Shown: piece after piece, positions 1 to 14,326 of the stretch
How positions within the stretch are numbered: the first letter of the stretch is position 1
Layout of the letters: every line of letters begins with the position of its first letter
Assembly: GCF_000220395.1 (NCBI RefSeq)
Contig: NW_004085911.1
Span: 124,001-188,000 of the forward strand
Length of the DNA: 64,000 bases
Direction of reading: 5' to 3'
From: Ichthyophthirius multifiliis
Lineage: Eukaryota > Ciliophora > Oligohymenophorea > Hymenostomatida
Program-made: the position numbers and the translations under genes
Notes under the pieces: model-generated
Database searches by the model: none
What the model was told of the DNA's origin: nothing
Seen by the model: the letters and a program-made list of their open reading frames with translations, nothing else

Positions 1-102
1 TTTCTTTTTCCTTTTCTTTTTCCTTTTCTTTTTCTTTTTCTTTTTCTTTTTCCTTTTATTTTTCTTTTTCTTTTTCCTTTTATTTTTCTTTTTCTATTAA
101 TT
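1..102. repeat. Pyrimidine-rich hexamer-like tract
   Basis: The plus strand is almost only T and C, built from TTTTTC, TTTTCC and TTTTAT units. Read on the minus strand the same bases give alternating Lys/Glu or Lys/Arg codons. It may therefore be a charged low-complexity tail of a minus-strand gene rather than intergenic filler. The tract runs off the left edge. Confidence 0.7.
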
Positions 103-155
103 ACTCTAATTCTTTTATTTTTTATTACTTTTCTTATGTTACTTTAGTTAATAAA

Positions 156-2015
156 TCACCTATCTTTAAAAATTTATTAAAATAATAAACATATATTTAC
201 TTACTTATTTTTATAAAGTATTAATTTTTTTAATTGAAGATCTTGATATAGACTGTTTCTCAATGTCTATAATAATTTTTTAAATTGTTTTGTAAGGTGA
301 AATATCATAATTGAAAATGAAAGACTTTAAAATAGGAATAACAATATCACATTAATCATCTATGATATTTTATTTCTTTGTTTTATTTAAAATATTCTAA
401 ATTCTTTTTATTTATTTTCTTTAGTTTATAATATTATTAATTTTTTCATCTTTTTAACTATCTGGATTTTATTTGCTATTATTTCTATTAAAACAATAAA
501 ATTTTAATGAATAAATTGCATACAATTAGTTACTGAAAACAAATTTTCTTCTTAATCTTAATCTTCTTTATTTAAATATTCATATAAACATAATATAACA
601 CAAATTCTTTCCAAAATATGCATTTTAAGAATACTTTTTTGAAAACTAAAATCCATTACTACTTTTTCAATATTCTCTAAACTGCTTTCTTAAATTAAAT
701 TAAGGTATTATTAACATAGATTAATATTTTCTTCTTAGTTTTTCAATTTATTTTTTTATATACTATATAAAATATTCTCTATTTCTATTATGATTTCGAA
801 ATCTATTTTCCAAATTACCGTTTTTTATACTTCTTCTCCTATAAACGTATTATTTTCAATATCATTAATGTTTTCTGCTTTCTTTTTCATTTATTGATTA
901 TCTATTTAGTACTATTTTATCATTTCCTGATTATATTAAAAATATGAAGCATCCATATATTCAGTAGAAATTCTTTTTGCTTTTATTTAATTTTATTCTA
1001 AAAGAGGTTTTTCTGTCAATTTAAAATTTTTTTCTTTTATTTTTTCTTATAAAGTTTTTAGCATTTAATTTGTTTAAGAATCTATTTTTTTTAGACAATT
1101 TTCTTTCATTTCCATTTAGACTATTTTTTAAGTTTATTTTTGGCTAAAGCTGATTGCATGTGCTTTATTTAATATCTATTATATTTGATAATTTTAAGAA
1201 GAATTGACTTATCTACATTATTATTAAAGTAGAACAGAATTAGGACTTTAATTACGTTCTTTTTTAAATAGTTTTTATTACTATAGAATATTCTATAAAG
1301 ATAAATGGCTTTCAAAGAATTCATTTGATATATTATCGTTTGCATAATCTATTTTAAATGGAGAAACAGGAGTTTTTGATCTGTTATTGTAATTGGAAGT
1401 AATTTAAGAATTAATATTATTTTCTTTAGGAGTAGTTGAACGAGATTTTTTATAAATTTATTAGATTATTTCTTCTTAAATTCGCATTTTATTTTCAGTA
1501 TTAATGATTTTAGAAAATGCTGTTATTGTTGAGCTTTTATGATTATCATTTTAATTTTTTTTTTAAGAAGAAGATATATTATGTTCGTTTCTTGAAGGTA
1601 TTTTTTAATCTTCAAATTAATAATTGGTTGTAAATCTTTTATTAGGTGAAATATTTTAATTAATGTTCTAAGAATTACTTTCGAATTCTTAAATATTTAC
1701 TCTTTGTCTTTAATTACTATTACTTCTTAAATTATTTAAAGAATCATATTAATTATTTTTTGATATTTAAAAATTTTACTAAACAATTCTTTAAGGAGTC
1801 AAATTTTAACAATATTATTATGGCGATTTTATATAATTATTTCTTAAAGGATTTTGACAATTATTTTATATTTGTGTTTGAGTATCTTCAATATATTTTT
1901 AAGAATAATTATTATATTAAAAATGTTGCTATTAAAAATCTTCATAATTATTAATATATTATTATTGGGATTACTTATTTAAAATAGCTTTAATATTATT
2001 GTATTTTTAATCCAT
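156..2015 (-). CDS. Q/N-rich protein, function unknown
   Basis: Read with TAA/TAG as Gln, one frame runs 619 codons from ATG at 2013-2015 to TGA at 156-158. The first 220 residues are mostly Gln, Asn, Ser and Tyr (low complexity, likely disordered). The following 400 residues are more ordinary, mixing charged and hydrophobic residues with helical character, but I recognise no domain. The end is uncertain. A canonical donor (GTAAGT) lies shortly before the stop, with an AAAG acceptor about 40 nt further on. Using it would skip the TGA and run into the Lys-rich tract at the left edge, making the gene longer than the window shows. It is divergent from the deubiquitinase gene, with about 930 bp of A/T between the two starts. 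The frame is secure; the function is not known. Confidence 0.7.
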
Positions 2016-2944
2016 ATTTAGTTTACTTTATTACTTACTATATTCTATGAATTTTTTAATTTTTATTTTAATAAATTATTTTTTTATTTTTAACGGAATA
2101 TTAATGAATAATTTTTTTTTTTTTTATACTAAATTAATTATTTTAAATATTTTTATTAATTAATTAAAAGATTTAATAATTTATTTATTAATATTTTTAT
2201 TTATAAAAATAAATAAATGAAATAAATAAATAATTATAATTGTTTAAATAATTAATTAAATGTAAATCTTTTCAATTATAATTGCTTATTAATTCTAATC
2301 CTACAGATTATATAAACAGTTTTTTGGAATTATTTTTTTAAATTTATATTTATAAAAATTATCAAAGGCATCATAAATTACATGATAGAGTTTAACTAAG
2401 CAATTGAAATTACAGAGAATTCTATTTAAATAAGTCAAACTTTTGCAATTTAAATTTATATAATTATATATATAATTTTATTATTTTAGTATAAAGATTT
2501 AAATAAAAAATAATAATAATAATAAATAATTTTGAAATGAACATAAAAATATTTGCAATTTTTTATGTTATTTATACATTATCATATAAAAAAATTAAAA
2601 TATTAAAAATAATATAGAAATATTCTATGAATTTATTATCGAACATATTTAAAAATACTTTATTTTTTAATTTCATTCTTAAATATAAACAAGATACTTA
2701 ATTATTTAATAATTTTATTAATAAATTTTTTATCACTATTTAAAATAATATATTTTATAATAGAAAGTCTTTTATAAAATACTAAATATATTTTTTACAA
2801 AAGAAAAAAAAATTAAAATCTCAAAAAATATTAGTATATAGAAAACATAATATTCGATTAAAAGATAAAATAAAATAAAAATATATATATATAAGAAAAG
2901 AAAAGAAAATATAATAAAAATAAAAAATAATTAAAAAAATTCTG
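2016..2944. other. Divergent intergenic region
   Basis: About 930 bp of nearly pure A/T separates two divergent starts. It holds A and T runs and short AT repeats. I see no coding frame or RNA gene. It presumably contains both promoters, but no motif stands out. Confidence 0.6.
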
Positions 2945-5900
2945 ATGAATTTCAGCTAATAAAATTTTCAATAATTTCAATAAAAAAGTTAATATTAAGA
3001 TATTAACGAATTATGGGAAGAACAAGTTTCAATTGAAGAATTACAAAAATATCATGAGACTTTCAAATAAATAGATATAGAGAAATGGAGAAACACTTAA
3101 AAAATAATATATTTAATAAATTCACATAATGAGAAAGCAACATAGAACGAAATGAGAACAGTATTAAAGTTTTATATTTTATTAAATAATAATCATATTT
3201 TACATAACAACTAAAATAAATGGCGAGAAATATATTTATATGATGATAAAGTATATGATTATTTTATGAATGATTTTTTTCCAAGTATTGCAAAATATTT
3301 AATAGACGAAAAGAGCTTTTCCTATGAACAAACTCTTTATTTATCAAATTAGATACTTTTATAATCTGTGTATTTATTTATTACTACTTTCTAAAAATAA
3401 ACACTTGCTACTTCGGAAATGCTTTCTTATATATTCGATTACTAAAAAGCATACTTCCAAAACAATAACAAACTCTAAATGCCTTTTTAAATTTAATAAA
3501 TTCATAAATTTACATCTTAATATGAAGAGTTCCTTTAAAACTTATAAATGGGATAATATGTAGATGCTATAAAAGTAGATCCACAGTATAACAAATAATG
3601 TTATAGAAGAGCAAAAATAATTAATATCAGTGGCGATTATATTTAGGTATAGTTTTTGGCTAGTTCTTAAATTTTTAATAGATAAATTTATAGATTTAGT
3701 TCTGAAATCAGACCTTATAAAAGCGTTTGTACTGATGAAGAATGGGATTGGATGTTTCAACTTAAAAAAGGAGACTTAATTGATTGTTGTGATACATCTC
3801 ATATTTGGTATAAGTGTACTGTATTGGATGTCAAGTAAATAAGTACTGGTAATAATTTTACTAAAGAAGAAGATGATAATGAAAATATTGATTCTAATTC
3901 AAAAAATAATTATGATGATGTTATTAGAGCAATTTAAATAGGTTGATTTTTTTATTTTTATTTTTAAACAAAAATATTTTTATCTAATTATAATAGGATA
4001 TAGATATTATGATCAATAAGGAAATAAAAGTGATTAAAAAGGCAACTTTTTTGGTTATACTTCTTAATATGATGAATATTTAGAAGTAACACATCCTCGT
4101 GTTGCAAAACTTAATACATAAGCTTAAAAACTTTATACAAAATCTACTTAGAATTAAATAAGTGATGATTTAATAGATGATTATAACGACAATACATAAA
4201 TATTAGACGACCAAAACTTAAAAATATATGCAATACCTCGTAGATAATATAATACATCACTATTTTTGGTAGCTGCATTGAATAAATTTGGCAGAAAAGG
4301 AGGATTTAATTTAATTTTGAACAAGATAAATAATTTTAATGAATAAACTTGGTGTCCAATAGATTTTTTAGCAATTTAAATGCATATAATAAATTAAATA
4401 TAATGCCTTTTTGTTAGATAATTTGCCTAAGAGTTCGCCAAAATCATAATTCCTATAGTTTAAAAAAATATTTTGGATAGTCCAGCTTCTAATTTGAGAA
4501 ATTTCACAAAAGAAAAAATCGATTTAGTAAACAAAGGATTAGGAAGCTTGATGAAACGCATATATTCGGTAGGCTAAAAAATTGAATTATTGGAGAAGTT
4601 TAATCTATAAATGGCTTTATAATCTTTTAATTCGGAATTCATAAAAACTTAACTTTAAGGTCTGAAAACTATTATGGAAATTTTAGGAACTAATAGAAAT
4701 GAAAAAAACACAGAAACAATGCAGCCTGAATAACTAAAAGAATGGGTTAAAGAAAACTAACTTTTTAAAAAATTATTCACAAGTTCTAAGTATTAATTGA
4801 TTTAAAAAGCAGGTGATTTCTTTAAATATATGTTAAACGAAAATATGGTTTAGGATGAACATTTGGAAATCTTATGGAATTAAACTAGAAAAAATGATAT
4901 GGAGTTAAAGCTTGCTATTTATAAAATTCTAACTGATAATTATTACTTACCTGCTTTTAATAAATAAATTATCGAATTTTTCTTGAAAAAAATTACATAA
5001 GAAAGCGATATAAATAAAATTTCAACTGAAGATATAGAATTTATTCAAAATTTAACTAAAACTAATTACAAAGGAATTGATTTGTAAAATACTGTTAGAA
5101 ATTTCTATTGGAATTTGATTAACAAGAGTGATCAAATTTCTTAGGATATACTAGAAGAAGTTATTAAATCCTATTCTGATAGTTTTAATTATGAAAATTC
5201 TAAAGAAAAAAAGCAAGAAGTTCTTGAGAACTGTGTTAATAGTATTGCAGAAGTAAACTTATAATTTTTTAATTTTTTAATTTTTTAATTTTTTTCTTTT
5301 AGGGATCATCAGGCACTTTACATTTATTAAAAATAATTTCAAAAATAATTGATAGTTTATTTGGAGGGTAATATTACTCATATTCTAAAAAAGATGCTAT
5401 TCTATTTTTATACTAAGAAAAGTAAATTGTAAATGTTTTAGTTTAGAATATACGTATATTCAAAGAAGAGCTTAAATAAAAGGTAAGTTAAATTACTGAA
5501 TAAGCTTTCGATTAAGTTTTGGGAAAGCCTACATATATTGAACATCTAAAAGCCAGAATTGACTTTTTGAATTTCAGTAATTAAAGAAAAGAAAAAAAAT
5601 TAAAAAATAATAATTTTTAAATATAGTTTATAATAATCTACCTAACGATTTAGAGCTAAGCTTTGATGTTATTTCTATAGTTTGGGATGCTATTATTGTT
5701 GAAGGATTAATTCCAAAAGAAAAAGATATTATCTATAAATGGTTTGCTGAAATAAATACTTCTAATAATACAAATTTATAAATAAAATAATAAGATTTGA
5801 ACATTTTCTTTATATAAAAATTATGTTCTGAATAAGATCTTAGGGAAATGACTTTAGAAGGTTGGAATTGTTTCAAAGGCGTATTTTGTATAATAAATGA

Positions 5901-8900
5901 ATAAATTAAGAATATGAAAAAATACAATACACAAAAAAGTTGGCAATAATAATAAACATATAATAATATGTAATCAACATATAATTAATAATAAGAAGAT
6001 AGGAGAACTAATGTAAATTAAAAATAAATAAAAACTAATTAAATATTTTCTTTTCATTTTAATAATATAAATAGATTGACTTTGATTATATAATGTTAAT
6101 AAATCCTTCAAATTTAATAGGAATGAATGAGCTATGGAAATTAATAATGATAAACGAAAACAATGAGGTAGTAAATAAAGCCTTAGAGTTCTTGAATAAC
6201 TTGCATTCTAACTTTGATTAAGTTATAGAATAAGAAGAAATCGAAATAAAAAAATGCTATTATTAATAAGCTTATGGATAATTAGAATAAATATTGACTT
6301 AAAAAGAAATTGATAGTTAAAAAGCTTGTAGATGTATAATTTTAATCAAAAGTATTTTGGATGAAAGTGAAAAGAAAGGAAACGGAGGTTTAAAATCTCT
6401 TATTTCATTATCAAAAGGAGAATTAATAAGTTTACATTTTAATTTATGTTTTTCTTAATATGATGTGCCAAACAATTTCACAATAAAAATTTACAGTAAT
6501 GATTCTGTTATTGATTTACTTTAAAAAGTAGGATTAAATATAAAATGTACTTGGGAAGAGGTTTCGCTTTATATAATAGATTCCTAAAGGGAAATATCAG
6601 TAAAGGAAAACGGACGCTCTTTAGCAGAAATAAAACTAAAAAATGGACAAAAGATAAATGTGTTTAAAAAAAAAGCTCCTTTAGTGAAAGAAGAGCCTAT
6701 ACTTCTAGAAAATGGAGAAGTAAATCCTGTGGCAATAAATATTTTTAAAAAATGGTTCTGGATGTTTGCTAAAGATGGTAAAATGTTTTCTGAAGAAATT
6801 GCAAAGTTTATAAATTCATGTACTCATGATAATTGCTAAGCTAATGATTCACGTGTTGTAAGTACTTTAAACGCTTACGATAAAGAATAAAAAGGATATT
6901 TATCAGAAGAAAACTTTATTCTTTTTTATTATTAGGCTTGTAAAACAAAACCATTAGTAGTAAGAAAAAATCTAGAATCTTATCATTATAGAAGAGATTT
7001 GAAATTATATGATGAAGTTGAAATCGAAAATGTTAATATCGAATAAATGCCTAGATATTTACTTTCTAGGGACGAAAATTTTTTTTAAATGATCTTCTGT
7101 TTATTGGATAAAGAAAGCTTAGCAGAAGATGCCTGGATGTTGTTGAGTAGATTGCCTATAAGTCCAATCTTATATAATTAAATTTTAGACTGTAAAGGAG
7201 CTGATTGGGAAATTATACTTGGAAATAAATCAGTATATAAATAGCTTTATAATTTACATTTAATGGAATACTTAATGGAAGACTAAATAGATAATAATAA
7301 AGAAGAAAATAAACAAAAAAATGAGGACGATTAGGAATTCTTAAAAAAAAAAAATTGGCGAGCAGACTTTATTAAGCTTGGAGGCTTTGAATTTTTATTT
7401 AAAATGTTTAGTAATTTATAAAACTAAATACAAATATAAAGTCCTTCATACTAAAAATATATTTTTGCATTCATATTGAAAATGTTTTTGAAATATTTGG
7501 TTGTCGCATTTACCATTTTATAATAAGGAAATAAAAATATCTATAAGAATGTAGCCAGAATGTAATCTACGCATGTAAGTTTGCCTGCTTTAATACTTTC
7601 TATTAGATAAGATAGTAGAGGATTGTAATTAAAAAGAAAAGAGTCAGAATTTAGAGATAATTTTTTAGAAAACGAAGTAAAAAAATTTGAATTAATGGAT
7701 GAAGTTTGTATAAAATTAAATGAAAAATTATATGAGATTAATGTAGAACCTTCTGAAGATTTTAATGCCTTAGTAAAAAGCATTGAAGAGTAAAATTTAA
7801 GTGAAATTATTCTTTCTAAATTTAATTTTGAATAACTGGTTTGTGAATTATGTAAACTTTGCATTAAATATACTTCAGATTCTAATGAATTAGAAAGTGA
7901 AGACAGACTTATTATTGAATATTCACTTTAATTAATGGGAACATTACTTTTATCTAATAATTCAGTATGTGATTATTTTTTCAAAAATGAAATAAGCTTA
8001 TTTAATTAATTAATAATTAGTTGTATTTTCTATAATTAAAATTAAAATGTGAGAAAAAATTTTAATAATTGTTTTTTTATAGTAGCTAAAATGCGCAAAT
8101 TTCCAGTTAAAATCATACTTGAAATACTAATTTAATAAATCCCTAACATTAGAAATTACACTTAATATTGTACTTAATATTTTGAACTTTTTTGTGCTCT
8201 TTTAGATTGTTTGGAAGATTCTTAAAGTTTTGATTGGTAAAAACTATTAGAAACTTTGACTTAAAATATAAAAGAACACAAAAGTACAGAGACTCGTATA
8301 AAAACAAAAAATGATAAAATATTAATTGGATTAATTAATTTATGTGACCGCATTTTGAGCGTGAATGAACATATTAAAATTAATTCTGGAGAAATACTAA
8401 TTTAAGAGATTTTCCATAAATGTCTTTTTGATATTTCTGATCATAATTCGATTCTAGTAGACTAAAATATATAAGAGTATGATTAAAAAGTTGTCAAATG
8501 TAAAGGAGACTAAAGTAGATAAGCCGCCTTCAATTTATTAAAATCATTATGTAAAAATTGTCCATAAAACTTACATTTTTTGATGTCAACAGGCTTAATT
8601 AAACTCCTTGAAAATCTTCCCGTTGTCTAATATAGATAAAAGGAACCAAGAAGTGATCTTGGCTATGTGGGATTATATAATCTAGGTTGCATATGTTATA
8701 TGAATGCTATGATTTAGTAATTCTTTATGACTCCTACATTCAGAAATGCAATTTTAATGGCTGATGACAACAAAGAACTTAACTTTGAAGAAGTTGAATA
8801 TAATAAAAAATAAATGGTCACAGATGATAACGTACTCCATTAATTTTAATAAATGTTTGCTTATTTATTAATGAGTGATAGAGTTGAATATAACCCTATT

Positions 8901-11900
8901 GAATTCTGCTTTTCATTTAAAGATTATATGGGAGAACCTGTAAATACTATTGTTTAATAGGATGCTTAAGAATTCTTGAATATGATATTCGATAAATTAG
9001 AAAACAGCTTAAAAAATACACCATTTAAAAAAATATTGGAAGGTGTTTATGGGGGAAAGACATGTACTTAACTTATTTGTTAAAATTGTAAGCATTTAAG
9101 CAATGTTTTTGAGACCTTTTATAGTTTATCTGTTGAAGTTAAAAATTAAAAAACTTTAAATGAATCTTTAAATAAATTTATTGCAGGTGAAACCATTTCT
9201 GATTATAAATGTGAAAAATGTGAAAAAAAGGTTGATGTAGTTAAAAAAATATTCCTTAAGGATTTACCTAATGTACTTATAGTACATTTATAAAGAATCA
9301 TTTTTGACATTGAAACAGTCCAAAATATTAAAGTGAATTCTAGATTAGAATTTCCTGAACAACTAGATTTAAAATCTTACACAAATGATGTACATGAATG
9401 CAAAAACAATGAATATTTCGAATATTAATTAGCCGGAGTTGTCGTACATACAGGGACAGCTGAATATGGACATTATTATTCTTTTATTGATACTAATAGA
9501 GAAGATTAAACCAATCAAACTTATGGAGAAACTTGGTTAGAATTTAATGATAGTAAAATAAGGGAATTTTAAAAGAAAAATATTGAATCAGAATGCTTTG
9601 GGGGACAAAGTAATGATTAAGATGATAATTCGAATTTTAACTGGTTTAAAAATAGGGATAATAGTAAAAATGCCTATATTTTAGTCTATGAAAAGAAAAT
9701 AAAAAATAAAATCGAACTTATTTTATCTAATGAATAAGAATTGAAAGATACTGTAAATAAATTTAACCTTAAAAATTATGAATAAGATTCTAATAATCCA
9801 CTTATTATTAAAATTAATTATTATGAATTTAAATAATAATAAGCATATAATAATACTTCTTTATATAAAAAAGTCTGGATTGATAACCATTAGTTTATGT
9901 TAGAAAGACATATCTATAATGAATCATTTTATTCCTTTATAAATGACATAATTAATTCTATAAATTTACCTGAATTAGATCAAAGTTAATGTCCGAAAGG
10001 TTATTATCAGAAATTCAATGAAATTTCTTAATAAACAAAAGAACAATATTAAACTCTTATAAATATTCATGCTAAAATAATATTTGAACTATTAGCTAAA
10101 TCAATAGAGTCAAACGTAATGAAATATAATATATTTTATAATCGAAATAAATAACATTAATATATTTAAAAAAAATGTAGTTAATGTGTGAAAATATAAC
10201 TAAAAGATTAAAAATATTACTTTAATTAAGTCCTGAATATTGCAGTGAATTTTTCTTTAAGCATTTTTATACTAAAAATCGTAATATAGATAGCTATATA
10301 CTAAAATGCTCAGAGTCATAAACACGCTAGTTTTATTCAGAATTATATTCATTATGCACATAAATAATAATAAATTTCCATAATATATCTTTATAAATAA
10401 CTGAATAAAATTAAATGGAATTTAAAACTAATAATTAAAGTTCTTAATAAAGTTTAATTTAAAAAGAACTTTTTGGATTTTTAATGAATTAGTTATCTTA
10501 CCTTAATGATGTTGCAGTAAGAAATTGCTTTAAAATAGATTAATATTTTAGTTTTTGGTATAATTTTACATCATAGAATAGCAGTAATAATACATAAATT
10601 TGCCTTTCTATTTAATTTAAATTGACTTAGTTTTTCATTAACTTCTTTCTAGGAGAAAACTCACCAATTAAATATCTATAAAACATCTCATAAATGGGAA
10701 ATAAAGTCGCCTAGCCAAATTATAATAATTTATTAAAAACAGTTTTGAATGTTTTAGAACATCTTTAAATGATTTATGAGTTTGATGATTAAGAAAAATA
10801 CTAAATGCCTTCTGATTTAAAGATTATGTTAAATAATAATTATTTTTGGGAAAAAATATTGACTGTAGAAAATTTAGATAGTGATATTTTGCCATCTTTT
10901 GTACATAAATTAGCTTATAAAAACTTAGTATCATCTGAAATAATTGCTTGTGCAATACTTTAAGGTCTTTTCAGAATTTCAAGTGAAGAAGCAAAGTCTT
11001 ATGTGAGTGCAATAGAACATTTTCTGATAATAGATGATGAATTTTAAAATTAAAGGATAGAATGGATATTAGGATTTCCAGGATTAAATAAGAGTTTTTC
11101 GAAAAACGATACATTTGGAGAAATAAAAGATGAGCGTAAAATATAAATAAATAACTACGGAACTTATGGAATGAATAATATTTGTGATTGCCTATATAAA
11201 TTTGAAAGTAATTTATGTTTAGAACAAAGCAGAAGTGTATTAGATTGTATTTATTATAATAAAAAAATGCAAGAAAACGTAAGTATTTAATTTGTACTTT
11301 TAGTTTTGAAATTAGGTAACTAAATTCCTTCATTATTACAATATTTAGCCTTTTTACCATCTCCTTCTTATGCTTATGCTAAATATGTTGACCTTTTTAC
11401 ACCTTTTATTTAAGACTATTATTAAGATTCAAATAGAATTAAGTATTTTTATTTCCCAAAAAGTGAATATGCATAAGAATGTTTAAAAGAACTTAAAAGC
11501 TTTAATTAAAAACTCAAAAATATTTATGATTAAAATGGATTTGAGCAAATGCCTATTTATGATTAAGAATATGACTTTAGAAATTTTAAAGGATTCTAAG
11601 GTTTTTCAAAATTATACACAATCGGAAAAACACGAAGTATTTCTATTATTAAATAAGGATAGTTTGATATTTCTCAACTTTTAGAAAAAACTTAAAATTA
11701 TTATTAATAAAATTCTAATAATTAATTCAAAAATAATAACGTTTTAAAAGTCTATGAAAGGGAACTTAATTGTTATATAACTGATAATATTCCTTGTTTA
11801 ACAGAAAACAAAGCTTATGATAATGAAATTATTAAAGATAATATTATACTTTCTAATTATATTTAATCAGATTCGCCTTGGAATGCCTTCTTTAAATAAA

Positions 11901-12641
11901 GATAATAAATTGTTTATCCTTATATGAGTTAATAATAACTAAAAGAAAATAACACTGAATTAAGTATTTTCATTTTTTATTTTTTTATTACAAAAATTAT
12001 ATTTTTTTTTAGATAAATTAATGGATTAATAATTCAAAAACGATAAATGCATTCGAGAATTATAAATAGTAAATAATAGTAATTATAATGTCTAATTAGT
12101 TATTTCTTTCAAGATTATTAGGCAAAATATAAATAATTTAATACTACCCAAAAATTCAATTTAATTCTTAATAAAACCAAAAACAAATTAAGTTGTTTTT
12201 GCTTTTGCAAAAACTGATATTGAGTAAGATTTTGGGTAATACTAAATTGATTTCGAATATGGATTATTACTAAATTATTCCTAAATTAATACTTAAAGAC
12301 ATTTAATTTCTAAAATCACTACTTTTGATCTACCTTTATTATATGATGTTTCAAATATTGATGAAAGTCAAACGTAATTATTATAATAGATAGTTGATTA
12401 AATGTAGGAAAATAACAAAGGTTAAGGAAATATGAATGAAAATATTGAAAATGATGCATAAGAAAGTTTATAGGATGAAGACGAAGAATTGAAACAGGAA
12501 AAAGTTATTGAAGAAAATGTTAGAAACCTTCAATTGGAAAATTAAATAGAGTAAGAAGAATTAAAATAAATGGATATTGAATAAAACAATTAAAATGATC
12601 AAAACAAATTTATTCCATATAGTAGTGATGAATATTATTGA
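2945..12641 (+). CDS. Giant ubiquitin-specific protease (USP9X/USP24 type)
   Basis: A cysteine deubiquitinase of the large USP9X/USP24/USP34 type. Seven exons give 3,121 residues; introns are 3942-3996, 5253-5302, 5577-5626, 6013-6074, 10116-10180 and 11964-12012, all GT-AG and frame-consistent. The start is ATG 2945, the stop TGA 12639. The catalytic Cys box (GLYNLGCICYMNAMIQQF) places the nucleophile at about residue 1845 (codon 8694). The His box (HTGTAEYGHYYSFI) has its His at about residue 2104, followed by a WLEFND motif supplying the third catalytic residue. Between them are two CxxC pairs (ICQNC and CEKCEK), the zinc finger usual in these USPs. About 1,840 residues precede the catalytic domain, mostly helical repeat-like with a small beta-rich stretch near residues 230-350. 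About 1,000 follow, ending in an acidic Gln/Glu-rich tail. The family assignment is firm; the exact orthologue is not. Confidence 0.93.
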
Positions 12642-12940
12642 AATTTTATTAAAAAGCTTCTTTATTTTTATTTTTAAATCGGAAAATATTCTATATATAA
12701 AATACGAAAAAAAAAAAAAATATTATAAATAATTTAAATTTATTTTATTATATTTAAAATGTTTTATTTTAATTTTTTATAAATTTCTTTATAATCATTA
12801 TTTTTTTAAAAAATATCAATCTTTTTTTATCATCATCTTTTCTAATATATAATAGGGTTCTGTAATCAATTTCCAAAACATAATTTTTTTTTTTAAATAA
12901 TTTCAATTAAATAATATATTAAAAAAAGGGAGTTTATATA

Positions 12941-13362
12941 ATGAATAATTAACAAGAAAAATGTCATATTTTAGAGAAGGATATATAGATTCTTGACTTT
13001 TTTGCGCAGATTTTTATCTCATCTGCCCATATATAACCCCTTTTTGTTCATAAATATGTTTTATTTAATTTTAGGATGATTAAGTTATACTTGATGAATT
13101 AAGTCTTCTATCGGATTTGACTATTTTTACAATATCTGTACCTATTTAGAGCCTATTTTCTATCACTATTTTTTAATTTTAGGGCAGCTTGTAATTTCAG
13201 GATGTTTTTATAATTGATTTCTTCGGTTATATATTATTTTATGCTTTTAATAGTTTATCTTTAAGAATTTCCACTATTTTTAAATTGACACTTTATCCTG
13301 AAATTTTTAGGACGAAAATTATACTTGTAATAAATATTCCTTTTGATATCCTTTAAATTTGA
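12941..13362 (+). CDS. Small unrecognised protein gene
   Basis: A compact patch with clearly more G/C than its surroundings opens with ATG 12941. It reads as a plausible protein if a 29-nt intron (13046-13074) and a 45-nt intron (13138-13182), both GT...TTTTAG, are removed. This gives about 115 residues to TGA 13360. The N-terminal half is amphipathic (MNNQQEKCHILEKDIQIL onwards); the second half is hydrophobic, rich in Phe and Ile, and may be membrane-associated. I recognise no family. The intron choice is by frame only, and a longer second intron (to 13200) also keeps frame. It could be a decayed gene, but the composition and splice-like boundaries argue for coding. Confidence 0.42.
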
Positions 13363-13762
13363 AATTGTAGAAATTAATAAATTAAAATTTATAATTAATA
13401 AATATTATTTTATTATTAATGAATGTTTAAAAAAAAAAGTGATTATTGCTTAATTTTTTTCGTTTTATTTATTACTAAAATTAAATTTTGATATAGAAGA
13501 TTTAAAAAATAATATTAGTATGATGTTGTTCAGATTAATATTTATATATTCATTAAAAAATATTTTATTTATTAAATAAAAATACAAAATATTTATTTAA
13601 AAAAAAATATTTATATATATATAAATTGTTTTAATAAATTAAAACGAAAATAATATATTTTTAATTATTTGTTTAAAAAATAAATTAATATTTTATTATT
13701 TTTTTAAAAAATAAATATAAATTATAAAACTAAAAAAAATATTTTAAAATTAAAAAATAAGA

Positions 13763-14326
13763 ATGACTTAACATTTATGCAAAACTCCATAAGTTAATAT
13801 TATAGGCAAAATAAAAGGAGCATACAATTTTGAGTATTAAACTGCATATGTTAAATACAGTTTCAAAGTTGGAGAAAATTGGACATTAGTTTCTGGAATA
13901 CATGAAGGAGATACATTTTAATCAACATCATCTCATAATAAATATATTCCATTAGATCATCCTTTTGATTTAAACTATGCAAGCAAATCATTAAGAGGAT
14001 GGCCTAAACTATTTATAGAAGTATGGTTAATTGATAGTTATGGAAGAAATAGTTTAGGAGGATACGGAATTATAGGTTTACCTATGGCTTCTGGATTTTA
14101 TAAATTAGATATTCCATGTTGGCGTCCAAAATCGACTTTTTCTGATTATATTATAGGCGCACATCCAGAACTTATACATAGAGATATACTTATTGCGAGT
14201 GACTCTAGGTTCAATTTTAAAACAGAAAGTACAGGAAATATATAAGTGGAAATAGATATTTTAAATAAAGATTTTGGATTACATGGAGTTTAATTATAAG
14301 ATAAAGAAATTGATGATATGGAATGA
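13763..14326 (+). CDS. B9D2: B9 domain-containing protein 2
   Basis: One uninterrupted exon of 187 residues from ATG 13763 to TGA 14324. It matches B9D2 along its length: an N-terminal strand with IIGKIKGAYNF, then W-x-LVSGIHEGDTF, a DHPFDLNYASKSLRGWPKL segment, VWLIDSYGRNSLGGYGI, and a C-terminal IQVEIDILNKDFG strand. The length is close to the usual 175-190. In characterised organisms B9D2 forms the B9 complex with MKS1 and B9D1 at the ciliary transition zone and helps gate entry to the cilium; that role is from the family, not the sequence. No intron, unlike most neighbours. A gene of about 115 codons lies upstream on the same strand and a minus-strand gene ends about 240 bp downstream. 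Confidence 0.92.

Noticed and set aside
12990-13075. Telomerase-RNA-like AACCCC at 13,034 and possible RNA gene
   Set aside because: A ciliate template needs about one and a half CCCCAA repeats; only AACCCC followed by T is present, and the region reads as protein.
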